The notes under the pieces were generated by a model. The model ran no database searches. It had not been told where the DNA came from and saw nothing but the letters and a program-made list of their open reading frames with translations. 64,000 nt of DNA from Chamaelirium japonicum. Lineage: Eukaryota > Streptophyta > Magnoliopsida > Liliales > Melanthiaceae. The stretch is taken from the NCBI GenBank assembly GCA_947650365.1, contig CANTAL010000129.1:496001-560000 (forward strand). Direction: 5' to 3'. The position numbers and the translations under genes were made by a program. Of the stretch, positions 42,581 through 55,235 are shown in pieces. Position 1 is the first letter of the stretch; each line of letters opens with the position of its first letter.

Positions 42581-45540
42581 TTAGAATGGATCGTGTGAAT
42601 GGATTAGAATGGATTGTACGAATGAATTAGAATGGATCGAACGAATTAGAATGGATCATGCGAATGAATTAGAATGGATCGTACGAATGAATTAGAATGG
42701 ATCGTGCGAATGAATTAGAATGGATCGTACGAAAAATTAGAATGGATTCGTACGAATGAATTAGAATGGATCGTACGAATGGATTAGAATGGATTGTACG
42801 AATTAGAATGGATCGTATGAATAAATTAGAATAGATCGTACGAATAAATTAGAATGGATCGTAGGAATGAATTAGAATGGATCGTACGAATGAATTAGAA
42901 TGAATCATACAAATGAATTAGAATGGATCGTATGATGTACGAATGGATCGTACGAATGAATTAGAATGGATCATGCGAATGAATTAGAATGGATACATTC
43001 GTGCAAATGAATTAGAATGGATCGTACGAATGGATTAGAATGGATCGTACGAATGGATTAGAATGGATCATACGAACGAATTAGAATGGATCGTACAAAT
43101 GAATTAGAAAGGTTACATTTGTGAGAATGAATTAGAATGGATCGTACGAATGAATTAGAATGGATCGTACGAATAAATTAGAATGGATCGTGCGAATGAA
43201 TTAGATAAATTCATGCAAATGAATTAGAATGGATCATACGAATGAATTAGAATGGATCGTACGAATGGATTATAATGGATCGTACGTATGGATTAGAACG
43301 CATTGCACGAATGAATTAGAATAGATACATTTGTACGAATGAATTAGAATGGATCGTACGAATGAATTAGAATGGATATATTTGAACGAATAAATTAGAA
43401 TGGATCATACGAATGAATTAGAATGGATCGTACGAATGAATTAGAATGGATCGTGCGAATGAATTAGAATCGATCGTACGAATGAATTAGATAGGATCGT
43501 ATGAGTGAATTATATCGTACGAATGAATTAGAATGGATCGTACGAATGAATTAAAATGGATACATTCGAGCGAATGAATTAGAATGGATACATTTGTGTG
43601 AATGAATTAGAATGGATCGTATGAATGAATTAGAATGGATCATACGATGCAATCTAATTTATTCGTACAATGCGTTCTAATCCATTCGTACGATCCATTA
43701 TAATTCATTCATACGATCTATTCTAATTCATTCGCACGAATGTATCCATTCTAATTCATTCGTACGATCCATTCTAATTCGTTCATACGATCCATTCTAA
43801 TTCGTTTGTACGATCCATTCTAATTCGTTTGTACGATCCATTCTAATTCATTCGCACGATCCATTCTAATTCATTCGTATGATCCATTCTAATTCATTCC
43901 TACGATCGATTCTAATTCATTCGTATGATCCATTCTAATTCATTCGTTCAATCCATTCTAATTCATTCGTACAATCCATTCAAATTCATTCGCATGATCC
44001 ATTCTAATTCATTCGTACGATCCATTCTAATTTATTCTCACGAATGTAACCTTTCTAATTCATTTGTATGATCCATTCTAATTCATTCGTACGATACATT
44101 CTAATCCATTCGTACGATCCATTCTAATCCATTCATACAATCCATTCTAATTCATTCGTACGATCCATTCTAATTCATTCGTATGAATGTATCCATTCTC
44201 ATTCATTCGTACGATCCATTTTAATTCATTCGTACGATCCATTCTAATTCATTCGTACGATCTAATTCATTCGTACGATCCATTCTAATTCATTCGTACG
44301 ATCGATTCTAATTCATTCGCACGATCCATTCTAATTCATTCGTACGAATGGATTAGAACGCATTGTACGAATGAATTAGAAGAGATACATTTGTGCGATG
44401 AATTAGAATGGATCGTACGTTTGAATTAGATTGGATCGTACGAATTAATTAGAATGGATACATTAGTGCGAATGAATTAGAATGGATTGTATGAATGTAT
44501 TAGAATGGATCGTACGAATGAATTAGAATGGTTACATTCGTGTGAATGAATTAGAATGGATCGTACGAATGGATTAGAATGGATCGTACGAATGGATTAG
44601 AATGGATCGTACGAATGAATTAGAATGGATCGTACAAATGAATTAGAAAGGTTACATTTGTGAGAATGAATTAGAATGGATCGTACGAATGTATTAGAAT
44701 GGATCGTACGAATGGATTCAAATGGATCGTACGAATGGATTAGAATGGATCGTATGAATGGATTAGAATGGATCGTACGAATGAATTCGAATGGATCATA
44801 TGAATGAATTAGAATGGATACATTCGTGCGAATGAATTAGAATGGATTGTACGAATGAATTAGAATGGATCATAGAAATGAATTAGAATGGATCATGCAA
44901 ATGAATTAGAATGGATACATTCGTGCGAATGAATTAGAATAGATCGTAGGAATGAATTAGAATGGATCATACGAATGAATTAGAATGGTTACATTCGTGC
45001 GAATGAATTAGAATGGATCGTACGAATGAATTAGAATGGATCGTACGAATGGATTAGAATGGATCATACAAATGCTTTAGAATGGATCGTACAAATGAAT
45101 TAGAAAGGTTACATTTGTGAGAATGAATTAGAATGGATCGTATGAATGAATTAGAATGGATCGTACGAATGGATTTGAATGGATCGTACGAATGAATGAG
45201 AATGGATCGTACGAATGAATTAGAATGGATCGTACGAATGAATTAGAATGGATACATTTGTGCGAATGAGTTAGAATGGATCGTGCGAATGAATTAGAAT
45301 GGATCGTACGAATGAATTAGAATGGATATTTTTATGCGAATGAATTTGAATGGATCGAACGAATGAATTTGAATGGATATATTTGTGCGAATGAATTAGA
45401 ATGGATCATACGAATGAATTAGAATGGATACATTAGTGCGAATAAATTAGAATGGATCGTACGAATGAATTAGAATGGATCGTACGAATGAATTAGATCG
45501 TACGAACGAATTAGAATGGATCGTACGAATGAATTAGAAT

Positions 45541-46002
45541 AGATACATTCGAGCGAATGAATTAGAATGGATCGTACGAATGAATTAGAATGGATCATAG
45601 GAATGAATTAGAATGGATCGTGCAAATGAATTAGAATGGATACTTTCGTGCGAATGAATTAGAATGGATCGTAGGAATGAATTAGAATGGATCATACAAA
45701 TGAATTAGAATGGCTACATTCATGCGAATAAATTAGAATGGAACGTACGAATGGTTTAGAATGGATCGTACGAATAGATTAGAATGGATCGTACGAATGA
45801 ATTAGAATGGATTGTACAAATGAATTAGAAAGGTTACATTTGTGAGAATGAATTAGAATGAATCGTACGAATGAATTAGAATGGATCATACGAATGGATT
45901 AGAATGGATCGTACGAATGGATTAGAATGGATCGTACGAATCAATTAGAATGGATCATACAAATGAATTAGAAAGGTTACATTCGTGAAAATGAATTAGA
46001 AT
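45541..46002 (+). repeat. 462-bp higher-order repeat, second forward copy
   Basis: Starts at the 28-mer with linker ATACATTCGAGC. The final TTACATTCGTGA-type 28-mer begins at 45975, exactly 434 bp downstream, the same spacing as in the copy at 29646. The linkers CATAGG, GTGCAA and CGTAGG and the AGAAA core ends are in the same order. This copy lies in copy 1 of the 5.6-kb tandem duplication. Confidence 0.85.
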
Positions 46003-46352
46003 GGATCATACGAATCAATTAGAATGGATCGTACAAACCAATTAGAATGGATCGTACGAACGAATTAGAATGGATCATATGAACGAATTAGAATGGATCG
46101 TACGAATGAATTAGAATGGATACATTCGTACGATCCATTCTAATTCATTCGTATGATCCATTCTTATTCATTCGTACGATCCATTCAAATTCATTCGCAT
46201 GATCCATTCTAATTCATTCGTACGATCCGTACGATCCATTCTAATTCATTCGTACGATCGATTCTAATTCATTCGCACGATCCATTCTAATTCATTCGTA
46301 CGATCCATTCTAATTCACTCGTATGATCCATTCTAATTCATTCGTATGATCC

Positions 46353-46671
46353 ATTCTAAGTCATTCTCACAAATGTAACCTTTCTAATTCATTTGTACGA
46401 TCCATTCTAATTCATTCGTACGATCCATTCTATTCCATTCATACGATCCATTCTAAACCATTCGTACGATCCATTCTAATTCATTCGCACGAATGTAACC
46501 ATTCTAATTCATTCGTACGATCCATTCTAATTCATTCCTACGATCCATTCTAATTCATTCGCACGAATCTATCCATTCTAATTCATTTGCACGATCCATT
46601 CTAATTCATTCCTATGATCCAATCTAATTTATTCGTACGATCCATTCTAATTCATTCGCTCGAATGTATCC
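46353..46671 (-). repeat. Inverted higher-order repeat core (319 bp)
   Basis: Reverse-strand copy of the front 13 monomers of the higher-order repeat. The CC ending the AACC of the TTACATTTGTGA-type 28-mer lies at 46380, and the CC ending the CGAGCG-type 28-mer at 46671. The 291-bp spacing equals the forward spacing 29646 to 29937. Intermediate linkers (GTAACC 28-mer, CCTACG, GTATCC 28-mer, TTGCACG, CCTATG) are in exact reverse order. Confidence 0.85.
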
Positions 46672-47146
46672 ATTGTAATTCATTCGTACGATCCATTCTA
46701 ATTCATTCTTACGATCTAATTTTTTCGTACGATCCATTCTAATTCATTCATACGATCCATTCTAATTCATTCACAAAAATGTATTCATTACAATTCATTC
46801 GTACGATCCATTCTAATTCATTCGTACGATCCATTCTAATTCATTCGCACAAATGTATCCATTCTAATTCATTCGTTCGATCCATTCTAATTCATTCGCA
46901 TAAATATATCCATTCTAATTCATTCGTACGATCCATTCTAATTCATTCGCACGATCCATTCTAATTCATTCGCACAAATGTATCCATTCTAATTTATTCG
47001 TACAATCCATTCTAATTCATTCGTACGATCCATTCTAATTCATTCATACGATCCATTCTAACTCATTCGTACGATCCATTCTAATCCGTTCGTACGATCC
47101 ATTCTAATCCATTCGTACGATCCATTCTCATTCATTCGTACGATCC

Positions 47147-47442
47147 ATTCTAATTCATTCTCACAAATGTAACCTTTCTAATTCATTTGTACGATCCATT
47201 CTAATTCATTCGTACGATCCATTCTAATCCATCCGTACGATCCATTCTAATTCATTCGCACGAATGTAACCATTCTAATTTATTCGTACGATCTATTCTA
47301 ATTCATTCCTACGATCCATTCTAATTTATTCGCACGAATGTATCCATTCTAATTCATTTGCACGATCCATTCTAATTCATTCCTATGATCCATTCTAATT
47401 CATTCGTACGATCCATTCTAATTCATTCGCTCGAATGTATCC
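47147..47442 (-). repeat. Inverted higher-order repeat core lacking one monomer (296 bp)
   Basis: Markers at 47174 and 47442 are 268 bp apart, 23 bp less than in four other inverted copies. The missing monomer is one of the two TAATCCATTC units; the remaining one carries an extra change (AATCCATCCG). Confidence 0.8.
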
Positions 47443-50400
47443 ATTCTAATTCATTCGTACGATCCATTCTAATTTGTTCATACGATCCATTCTAATTCGT
47501 TCGTACGATCCATTCTAATTCGTTCGTACGATCCATTCTAATCCATTCGTACGATCCATTCTAATTCATTCGTACAAATGAATTAGAATGGATCGTACGA
47601 ATGAATAAGAATGGATCGTACGAATGAATTAGAATGGATCGTGCGAATGAATTAGAATGAATCGTACGAATTAATTAGAATGGATACATTCGAGCGAATG
47701 AATTAGAATGGATCGTACGAATGAACTAGAATGGATCATAGGAATGATTTAGAATGGATCGTGCAAATGAATTAGAATGGATACATTCGTGCGAATGAAT
47801 TAGAATGAATCGTACGAATGAATTAGAATGGATCGTACGAATGAATTAGAATGGTTACATTCGTGCTAATGAATTAGAATAGATCGTACGAATGAATTAG
47901 AATGGATCGTGCGAATGAATTAGAATTGATCATACGAATGAATTAGAATGGATCGTACGAATGAATTAGAATGGATCGTGCGAATGAATTAGAATGGATC
48001 GTACGAACGAATTAGAATGGATCGAATGAACGAATTAGAATGGATCGTACGAATGAATTAGAATGGATACATTCGAGCGTATGAATTAGAATGGATCGTA
48101 CAAATGAATTAGAATGGATTATAGGAATGAATTAGAATGGATCATGCAAATGAATTAGAATGAATAACTTTGTGCATATGAATTAGAATGGATCGTACGA
48201 ATGAATTAGAATGGATAATATTAATGAATTAGAATGGATCGTACGAATTAGACTGGATCATGCGAATGAATTAGAATGGATCGTACGAATGAATTAGAAT
48301 GGATCGTGCGAATGAATTAGAATGGATCGTACGAAAGAATTAGAATGGATTCGTACGAATGAATTAGAATGGATCGTACGAATGGATTAGAATGGATTGT
48401 ACGAATTAGAATGGATCGTATGAATAAATTAGAATGGATCGTACGTATAAATTAGAATGGATCGTAGGAATGAATTAGAATGGATCGTATGAATGAATTA
48501 GAATGAATCGTACAAATGAATTAGAATGGATCGTATGATGTACGAATGGATCGTACGAATGAATTAGAATGGATCGTGCGAATGAATTAGAATGGATACA
48601 TTCGTGCGAATGAATTAGAATGGATCGTACGAATGGATTAGAATGGATCGTACGAATGGATTAGAATGGATCATACGAACGAATTAGAATGGATCGTACA
48701 AATGAATTAGAAAGGTTACATTTGTGAGAATGAATTAGAATGGATCGTACGAATGAATTAGAATGGATCGTACGAATAAATTAGAATGGATCGTGCGAAT
48801 GAATTAGATTGGATACATTCATGCAAATGAATTAGAATGGATCGTACGAATGAATTAGAATGGATCGTACGAATGGATTATAATGGATCGTACGTATGGA
48901 TTAGAACGCATTGCACGAATGAATTAGAATAGATACATTTGTATGAATGAATTAGAATGGATCGTACGAATGAATTAGAATGGATATATTTGAACGAATA
49001 AATTAGAATGGATCATACGAATGAATTAGAATGGATCGTGCGAATGAATTAGAATCGATCGTACGAATGAATTAGAATGGATCGTATGAGTGAATTATAT
49101 CGTACGAATGAATTAGAATGGATCGTACGAATGAATTAAAATGGATACATTCGAGCGAATGAATTAGAATGGATACATTTGTGCGAATGAATTAGAATGG
49201 ATCGTATGAATGAATTAGAATGGATCATACGATGCAATCTAATTTATTCGTATAATGCGTTCTAATCCATTCGTACGATCCATTATAATTCATTCATACG
49301 ATCTATTCTAATTCATTCGCACGAATGTATCCATTCTAATTCATTCGTACGATCCATTCTAATTCGTTCATACGATCCATTCTAATTCGTTCGTACGATC
49401 AATTCTATTTCGTTTGTACGATCCATTCTAATTCGTTTGTACGATCCATTCTAATTCATTCGCACGATCCATTCTAATTCATTCGTATGATCCATTCTAA
49501 TTCATTCCTACGATCCATTCTAATTCATTCGTATGATCCATTCTAATTCATTCGTTCAATCCATTCTAATTCATTCGTACAATCCATTCAAATTCATTCG
49601 CATGATCCATTCTAATTCATTCGTACGATCCATTCTAATTTATTCTCACGAATGTAACCTTTCTAATTCATTTGTATGATCCATTCTAATTCATTCGTAC
49701 GATACATTCTAATCCATTCGTACGATCCATTCTAATCCATTCATACAATCCATTCTAATTCATTCGTACGATCCATTCTAATTCATTCGTATGAATGTAT
49801 CCATTCTCATTCATTCGTACGATCCATTTTAATTCATTCGTACGATCCATTCTAATTCATTCGTACGATCTAATTCATTCGTACGATCCATTCTAATTCA
49901 TTCGTACGATCGATTCTAATTCATTCGCACGATCCATTCTAATTCATTCGTATGAATGGATTAGAACGCATTGTACGAATGAATTAGAAGAGATACATTT
50001 GTGCGATGAATTAGAATGGATCGTACGTTTGAATTAGATTGGATCGTACGAATTAATTAGAATGGATACATTAGTGCGAATGAATTAGAATGGATTGTAT
50101 GAATGTATTAGAATGGATCGTACGAATGAATTAGAATGGTTACATTCGTGTGAATGAATTAGAATGGATCGTACGAATGGATTAGAATGGATCGTACGAA
50201 TGGATTAGAATGGATCGTACGAATGAATTAGAATGGATCGTACAAATGAATTAGAAAGGTTACATTTGTGAGAATGAATTAGAATGGATCGTACGAATGT
50301 ATTAGAATGGATCGTACGAATGGATTCAAATGGATCATACGAATGGATTAGAATAGATCGTACGAATGGATTAGAATGGATCGTACGAATGAATTCGAAT

Positions 50401-51148
50401 GGATCGTATGAATGAATTAGAATGGATACATTCATGCGAATGAATTAGAATGGATTGTACGAATGAATTAGAATGGATCATAGAAATGAATTAGAATGGA
50501 TCGTGCAAATGAATTAGAATGGATACATTCGTGCGAATGAATTAGAATAGATCGTAGGAATGAATTAGAATGGATCATACGAATGAATTAGAATGGTTAC
50601 ATTCGTGCGAATGAATTAGAATGGATCGTACGAATGAATTAGAATGGATCGTACGAATGGATTAGAATGGATCATACAAATGCTTTAGAATGGATCGTAC
50701 AAATGAATTAGAAAGGTTATATTTGTGAGAATGAATTAGAATGGATCGTACGAATGAATTAGAATGGATCGTACGAATGGATTTGAATGGATCGTACGAA
50801 TGAATGAGAATGGATCGTACGAATGAATTAGAATGGATCGTACGAATGAATTAGAATGGATACATTTGTGCGAATGAATTAGAATGGATCGTGCGAATGA
50901 ATTAGAATGGATCGTACGAATGAATTAGAATGGATATTTTTATGCGAATGAATTAGAATGGATCGAACGAATGAATTTGAATGGATACATTTGTGCGAAT
51001 GAATTAGAATGGATCATACGAATGAATTAGAATGGATACATTTGTGCGAATGAATTAGAATGGATCGTACGAATGAATTAGAATGGATCGTACGAATGAA
51101 TTAGATCGTACGAACGAATTAGAATGGATCGTACGAATGAATTAGAAT

Positions 51149-51610
51149 AGATACATTCGAGCGAATGAATTAGAATGGATCGTACAAATGAATTAGAATG
51201 GATCATAGGAATGAATTAGAATGGATCGTGCAAATGAATTAGAATGGATACTTTCGTGTGAATGAATTAGAATGGATCGTGGGAATGAATTAGAATGGAT
51301 CATACGAATGAATTAGAATGGCTACATTCGTGCGAATAAATTAGAATGGAACGTACGAATGGTTTAGAATGGATCGTACGAATAGATTAGAATGGATCGT
51401 ACGAATGAATTAGAATGGATTGTACAAATGAATTAGAAAGGTTACATTTGTGAGAATGAATTAGAATGAATCGTACGAATGAATTAGAATGGATGATACG
51501 AATGGATTAGAATGGATCGTACGAATGGATTAGAATGGATCGTACGAATCAATTAGAATGGATCATACAAATGAATTAGAAAGGTTACATTCGTGAAAAT
51601 GAATTAGAAT
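51149..51610 (+). repeat. 462-bp higher-order repeat, third forward copy
   Basis: The 28-mer with CGAGCG starts at 51149 and the closing 28-mer at 51583, again 434 bp apart. It is the duplicate of the copy at 45541 (offset 5608 bp). One linker reads GTGGGA where the other copies have CGTAGG. Confidence 0.85.
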
Positions 51611-51960
51611 GGATCATATGAATGAATTAGAATGGATCGTACAAACGAATTAGAATGGATCGTACGAACGAATTAGAATGGATCATATGAACGAATTAGA
51701 ATGGATCGTACGAATGAATTAGAATGGATACATTCGTACGATCCATTCTAATTCATTCATACGATCCATTCTTATTCATTCGTACGATCCATTCAAATTC
51801 ATTCGCATGATCCATTCTAATTCATTCGTACGATCCATACGATCCATTCTAATTCATTCGTACGATCGATTCTAATTCATTCGCACGATCCATTCTAATT
51901 CATTCGTACGATCCATTCTAATTCACTCGTATGATCCATTCTAATTCATTCGTATGATCC

Positions 51961-52279
51961 ATTCTAATTCATTCTCACAAATGTAACCTTTCTAATTCAT
52001 TTGTACGATCCATTCTAATTCATTCGTACGATCCATTCTATTCCATTCATACAATCCATTCTAAACCATTCGTACGATCCATTCTAATTCATTCGCACGA
52101 ATGAAACCATTCTAATTCATTCGTACGATCCATTCTAATTCATTCCTACGATCCATTCTAATTCATTCGCACGAATCTATCCATTCTAATTCATTTGCAC
52201 GATCCATTCTAATTCATTCCTATGATCCAATCTAATTTATTCGTACGATCCATTCTAATTCATTCGCTCGAATGTATCC
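51961..52279 (-). repeat. Inverted higher-order repeat core (319 bp)
   Basis: Same marker order and the same 291-bp spacing (51988 to 52279) as the copy at 46353, from which it is 5608 bp distant. It belongs to copy 2 of the tandem duplication. Confidence 0.85.
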
Positions 52280-52754
52280 ATTCTAATTCATTCGTACGAT
52301 CCATTCTAATTCATTCTTACGATCTAATTTTTTCGTACGATCCATTCTAATTCATTCATACGATCCATTTTAATTCATTCGCAAAAATGTATCCATTACA
52401 ATTCATTCGTACGATCCATTCTAACTCATTCGTACGATCCATTCTAATTCATTCGCACAAATGTATCCATTCTAATTCATTCGTTCGATCCATTCTAATA
52501 CATTCGCATAAATATATCCATTCTAATTCATTCGTACGATCCATTCTAATTCATTCGCACGATCCATTCTAATTCATTCGCACAAATGTATCCATTCTAA
52601 TTTATTCGTACAATCCATTCTAATTCATTCGCACGATCCATTCTAATTCATTCATACGATCCATTCTAACTCATTCGTACGATCCATTCTAATCCATTCG
52701 TACGATCCATTCTAATCCATTCGTACGATCCATTCTAATTCATTCGTACGATCC

Positions 52755-53073
52755 ATTCTAATTCATTCTCACAAATGTAACCTTTCTAATTCATTTGTAC
52801 GATCCATTCTAATTCATTCGTACGATCCATTCTAATCCATTCGTACGATCCATTCTAATCCATTCGTACGATCCATTCTAATTCATTCGCACGAATGTAA
52901 CCATTCTAATTTATTCGTACGATCCATTCTAATTCATTCCTACGATCCATTCTAATTTATTCGCACGAATGTATCCATTCTAATTCATTTGCACGATCCA
53001 TTCTAATTCATTCCTATGATCCATTCTAATTCATTCGTACGATCCATTCTAATTCATTCGCTCGAATGTATCC
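52755..53073 (-). repeat. Inverted higher-order repeat core (319 bp)
   Basis: Markers at 52782 and 53073 are 291 bp apart, the standard length. Its partner in duplication copy 1 (about 47147-47442) measures 268 bp between the same markers, one 23-bp GAATGGATTA-type unit shorter. The duplication copies therefore differ by gain or loss of whole monomers. Confidence 0.83.
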
Positions 53074-55168
53074 ATTCTAATTCATTCGTACGATCCATTC
53101 TAATTTGTTCATACGATCCATTCTAATTCGTTCGTACGATCCATTCTAATTCGTTCGTACGATCCATTCTAATCCATTCGTACGATCCATTCTAATTCAT
53201 TCGTACAAATGAATTAGAATGGATCGTATGAATGAATAAGAATGGATCGTACGAATGAATTAGAATGGATCGTGCGAATGAATTAGAATGAATCGTACGA
53301 ATTAATTAGAATGGATATATTCGAGCGAATGAATTAGAATGGATCGTACGAATGAACTAGAATGGATCATAGGAATGATTTAGAATGGATCGTGCAAATG
53401 AATTAGAATGGATACATTCGTGCGAATGAATTAGAATGGATCGTACGAATGAATTAGAATGGATCGTACGAATGAATTAGAATGGTTACATTCGTGCGAA
53501 TGAATTAGAATAGATCGTACGAATGAATTAGAATGGATCGTGCGAATGAATTAGAATTGATCATACGAATGAATTAGAATGGATCGTACGAATGAATTAG
53601 AATGGATCGTGCGAATGAATTAGAATAAATCGTACGAATGAATTAGAATGGATCGTATGAACGAATTAGAATGGATCGAATGAACGAATTAGAATGGATC
53701 GTACGAATGAATTAGAATGGATACATTCGAGCGTATGAATTAGAATGGATCGTACAAATGAATTAGAATGGATTAAAGGAATGAATTAGAATGGATCATG
53801 CAAATGAATTAGAATGAATAACTTTGTGCATATGAATTAGAATGGATCGTACGAATGAATTAGAATGGATAATATTAATGAATTAGAATGGATCGTACGA
53901 ATGAATTAGAATGGATACATTCGTGCGAATGAATTAGAATGGATCGTGTGAATCAATTAGACTGGATCGTGCGAATGAATAAGAATGGATCATACGAATG
54001 AATTAGAATGGATCGTACGAATTAATTAGAATGGATACATTCGTGCGAATGAATTAGAATGGATTGTATGAATGAATTAGAATGGATGGTACGAATGAAT
54101 TAGAATGGTTACATTCGTGCGAATGAATTAGAATGGATCGTATGAATGGATTAGAATGGATCGTACGAATGGATTAGAATGGATCGTACAAATGAATTAG
54201 AAATGTTACATTTGTGAGAATGAATTAGAATGGATCGTACGAATAAATTAGAATGGATCGTACGAATGGATTAGAATGGATCATACGAATGGATTAGAAT
54301 GGATCGTACGAATGAATTAGAATAGATCATAGGAATGAATTAGAATGGATCGTACGAATAGATTAGAATGGATCGTACGAATGAATTAGAATGGATCGTA
54401 CAAATGAATTAGAAAGGTTACATTTGTGAGAATGAATTAGAAAGGATCATACGAATGAATTAGAATGTATCGTACGAATGGATTAGAATGGATCATACGA
54501 ATGAATTAGAATGGATCGTACGAATGAATTAGAATGGATCGTGTGAATGAATTAGAATCTATCGTACGAATGAATTAGAATGGATCATACGAAAGAATTA
54601 GATCGTACGAATGAATTAGAATGGATGGTACGAATGAATTAAAATGGATACATTCGAGCGAATGAATTAGAAAGGTTACATTTGTGAGAATGAATTAGAA
54701 TGGATCATACGAATGGATTAGAATGGATCGTACGAATGGATTAGAATGGATCGTACGAATAGATTAGAATGGATCGTACGAATGAATTAGAATGGATCAT
54801 ACAAATGAATTAGAAAGGTTACATTCGTGAGAATGAATTAGAATGGATTGTACGAATGAATTAGAATGGATCATGCGAATAAATTTGAATGGATTGTACG
54901 AATGAATTAGAATGTATCGAACGAATGAATTAGAATGGATACATTCGAGCGAATGAATTAGAATAGATCGTAGGAATGAATTAGAATGGATCATACGAAT
55001 GAATTAGAATGGATCGTGTGAATGAATTAGAATGGATTGTACGAATGAATTAGAATGGATACATTCATGCAAATGAATTAGAATGGATCGTACGAATGAA
55101 TTAGAATGGATCATACGAATGAATTAGAATGGATCGTACGAATGGATTAGAATGGATCGTAGGATTGG

Positions 55169-55235
55169 ATTAGAACGCATTGTACGAATGAATTAGAATA
55201 GATACATTTGTGCGAATGAATTAGATTGCATCGTA
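55169..55235 (+). repeat. GAACGCATTG / ATTGCATCG module (representative F copy)
   Basis: Unit order is GGATTAGAACGCATTG, then a 28-mer AGATACATTTGTGC, then GAATTAGATTGCATCG. F copies are near 11025, 33220, 34150, 55169 and 55482. R copies with exactly reversed order are near 747-815, 25083-25150, 55733-55800 and 57189-57256. The copies at 55482 and 55733 face each other across the switch at 55566. Confidence 0.78.

Larger units (their letters stand above)
42637..48240. repeat. Tandem duplication of about 5.6 kb, copy 1
   Basis: Copy 1 of two adjacent segments. Rare landmarks recur in copy 2 at nearly constant offset: the shortened unit CGAACGAATTAG (42637), TATGATGTACGAATGG (42931), GAACGCATTGCACG, GTACGTTTGAATTAG, the 462-bp repeat (45541), two inverted repeat cores and GATAATATTAATG (48213). 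Offsets go 5603, 5608, 5608, 5631 and 5654, stepping by 5 or 23 bp, so most length differences are whole monomers or 5-bp steps. By eye the copies differ at only a few percent of bases, far less than neighbouring monomers differ from each other. The exact left edge is uncertain by some tens of bases. Confidence 0.85.
48241..53894. repeat. Tandem duplication of about 5.6 kb, copy 2
   Basis: Direct neighbour of copy 1 with the same block order F, R, F, R, F. It starts at the shortened unit CGTACGAATTAGACTGG and ends just after GATAATATTAATG at about 53880. Compared with copy 1 it has lost one 23-mer near 49030, gained one near 49400 and gained one near 52840. It also keeps a full 23-mer-type stretch near 48810, where copy 1 has a 5-bp shorter version (43200). 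Confidence 0.85.

Noticed and set aside
46779-46964. Open frame of 61 codons with a near-identical partner at 52387-52572
   Set aside because: The apparent conservation comes from the 5.6-kb tandem duplication (offset 5608 bp), not from selection on a protein.
50205-50435. Longest open frame, 76 codons (reverse strand)
   Set aside because: Repeat translation. All such frames read the strand that lacks the TGA and TAG present in every F-sense unit, which explains their strand bias without coding.
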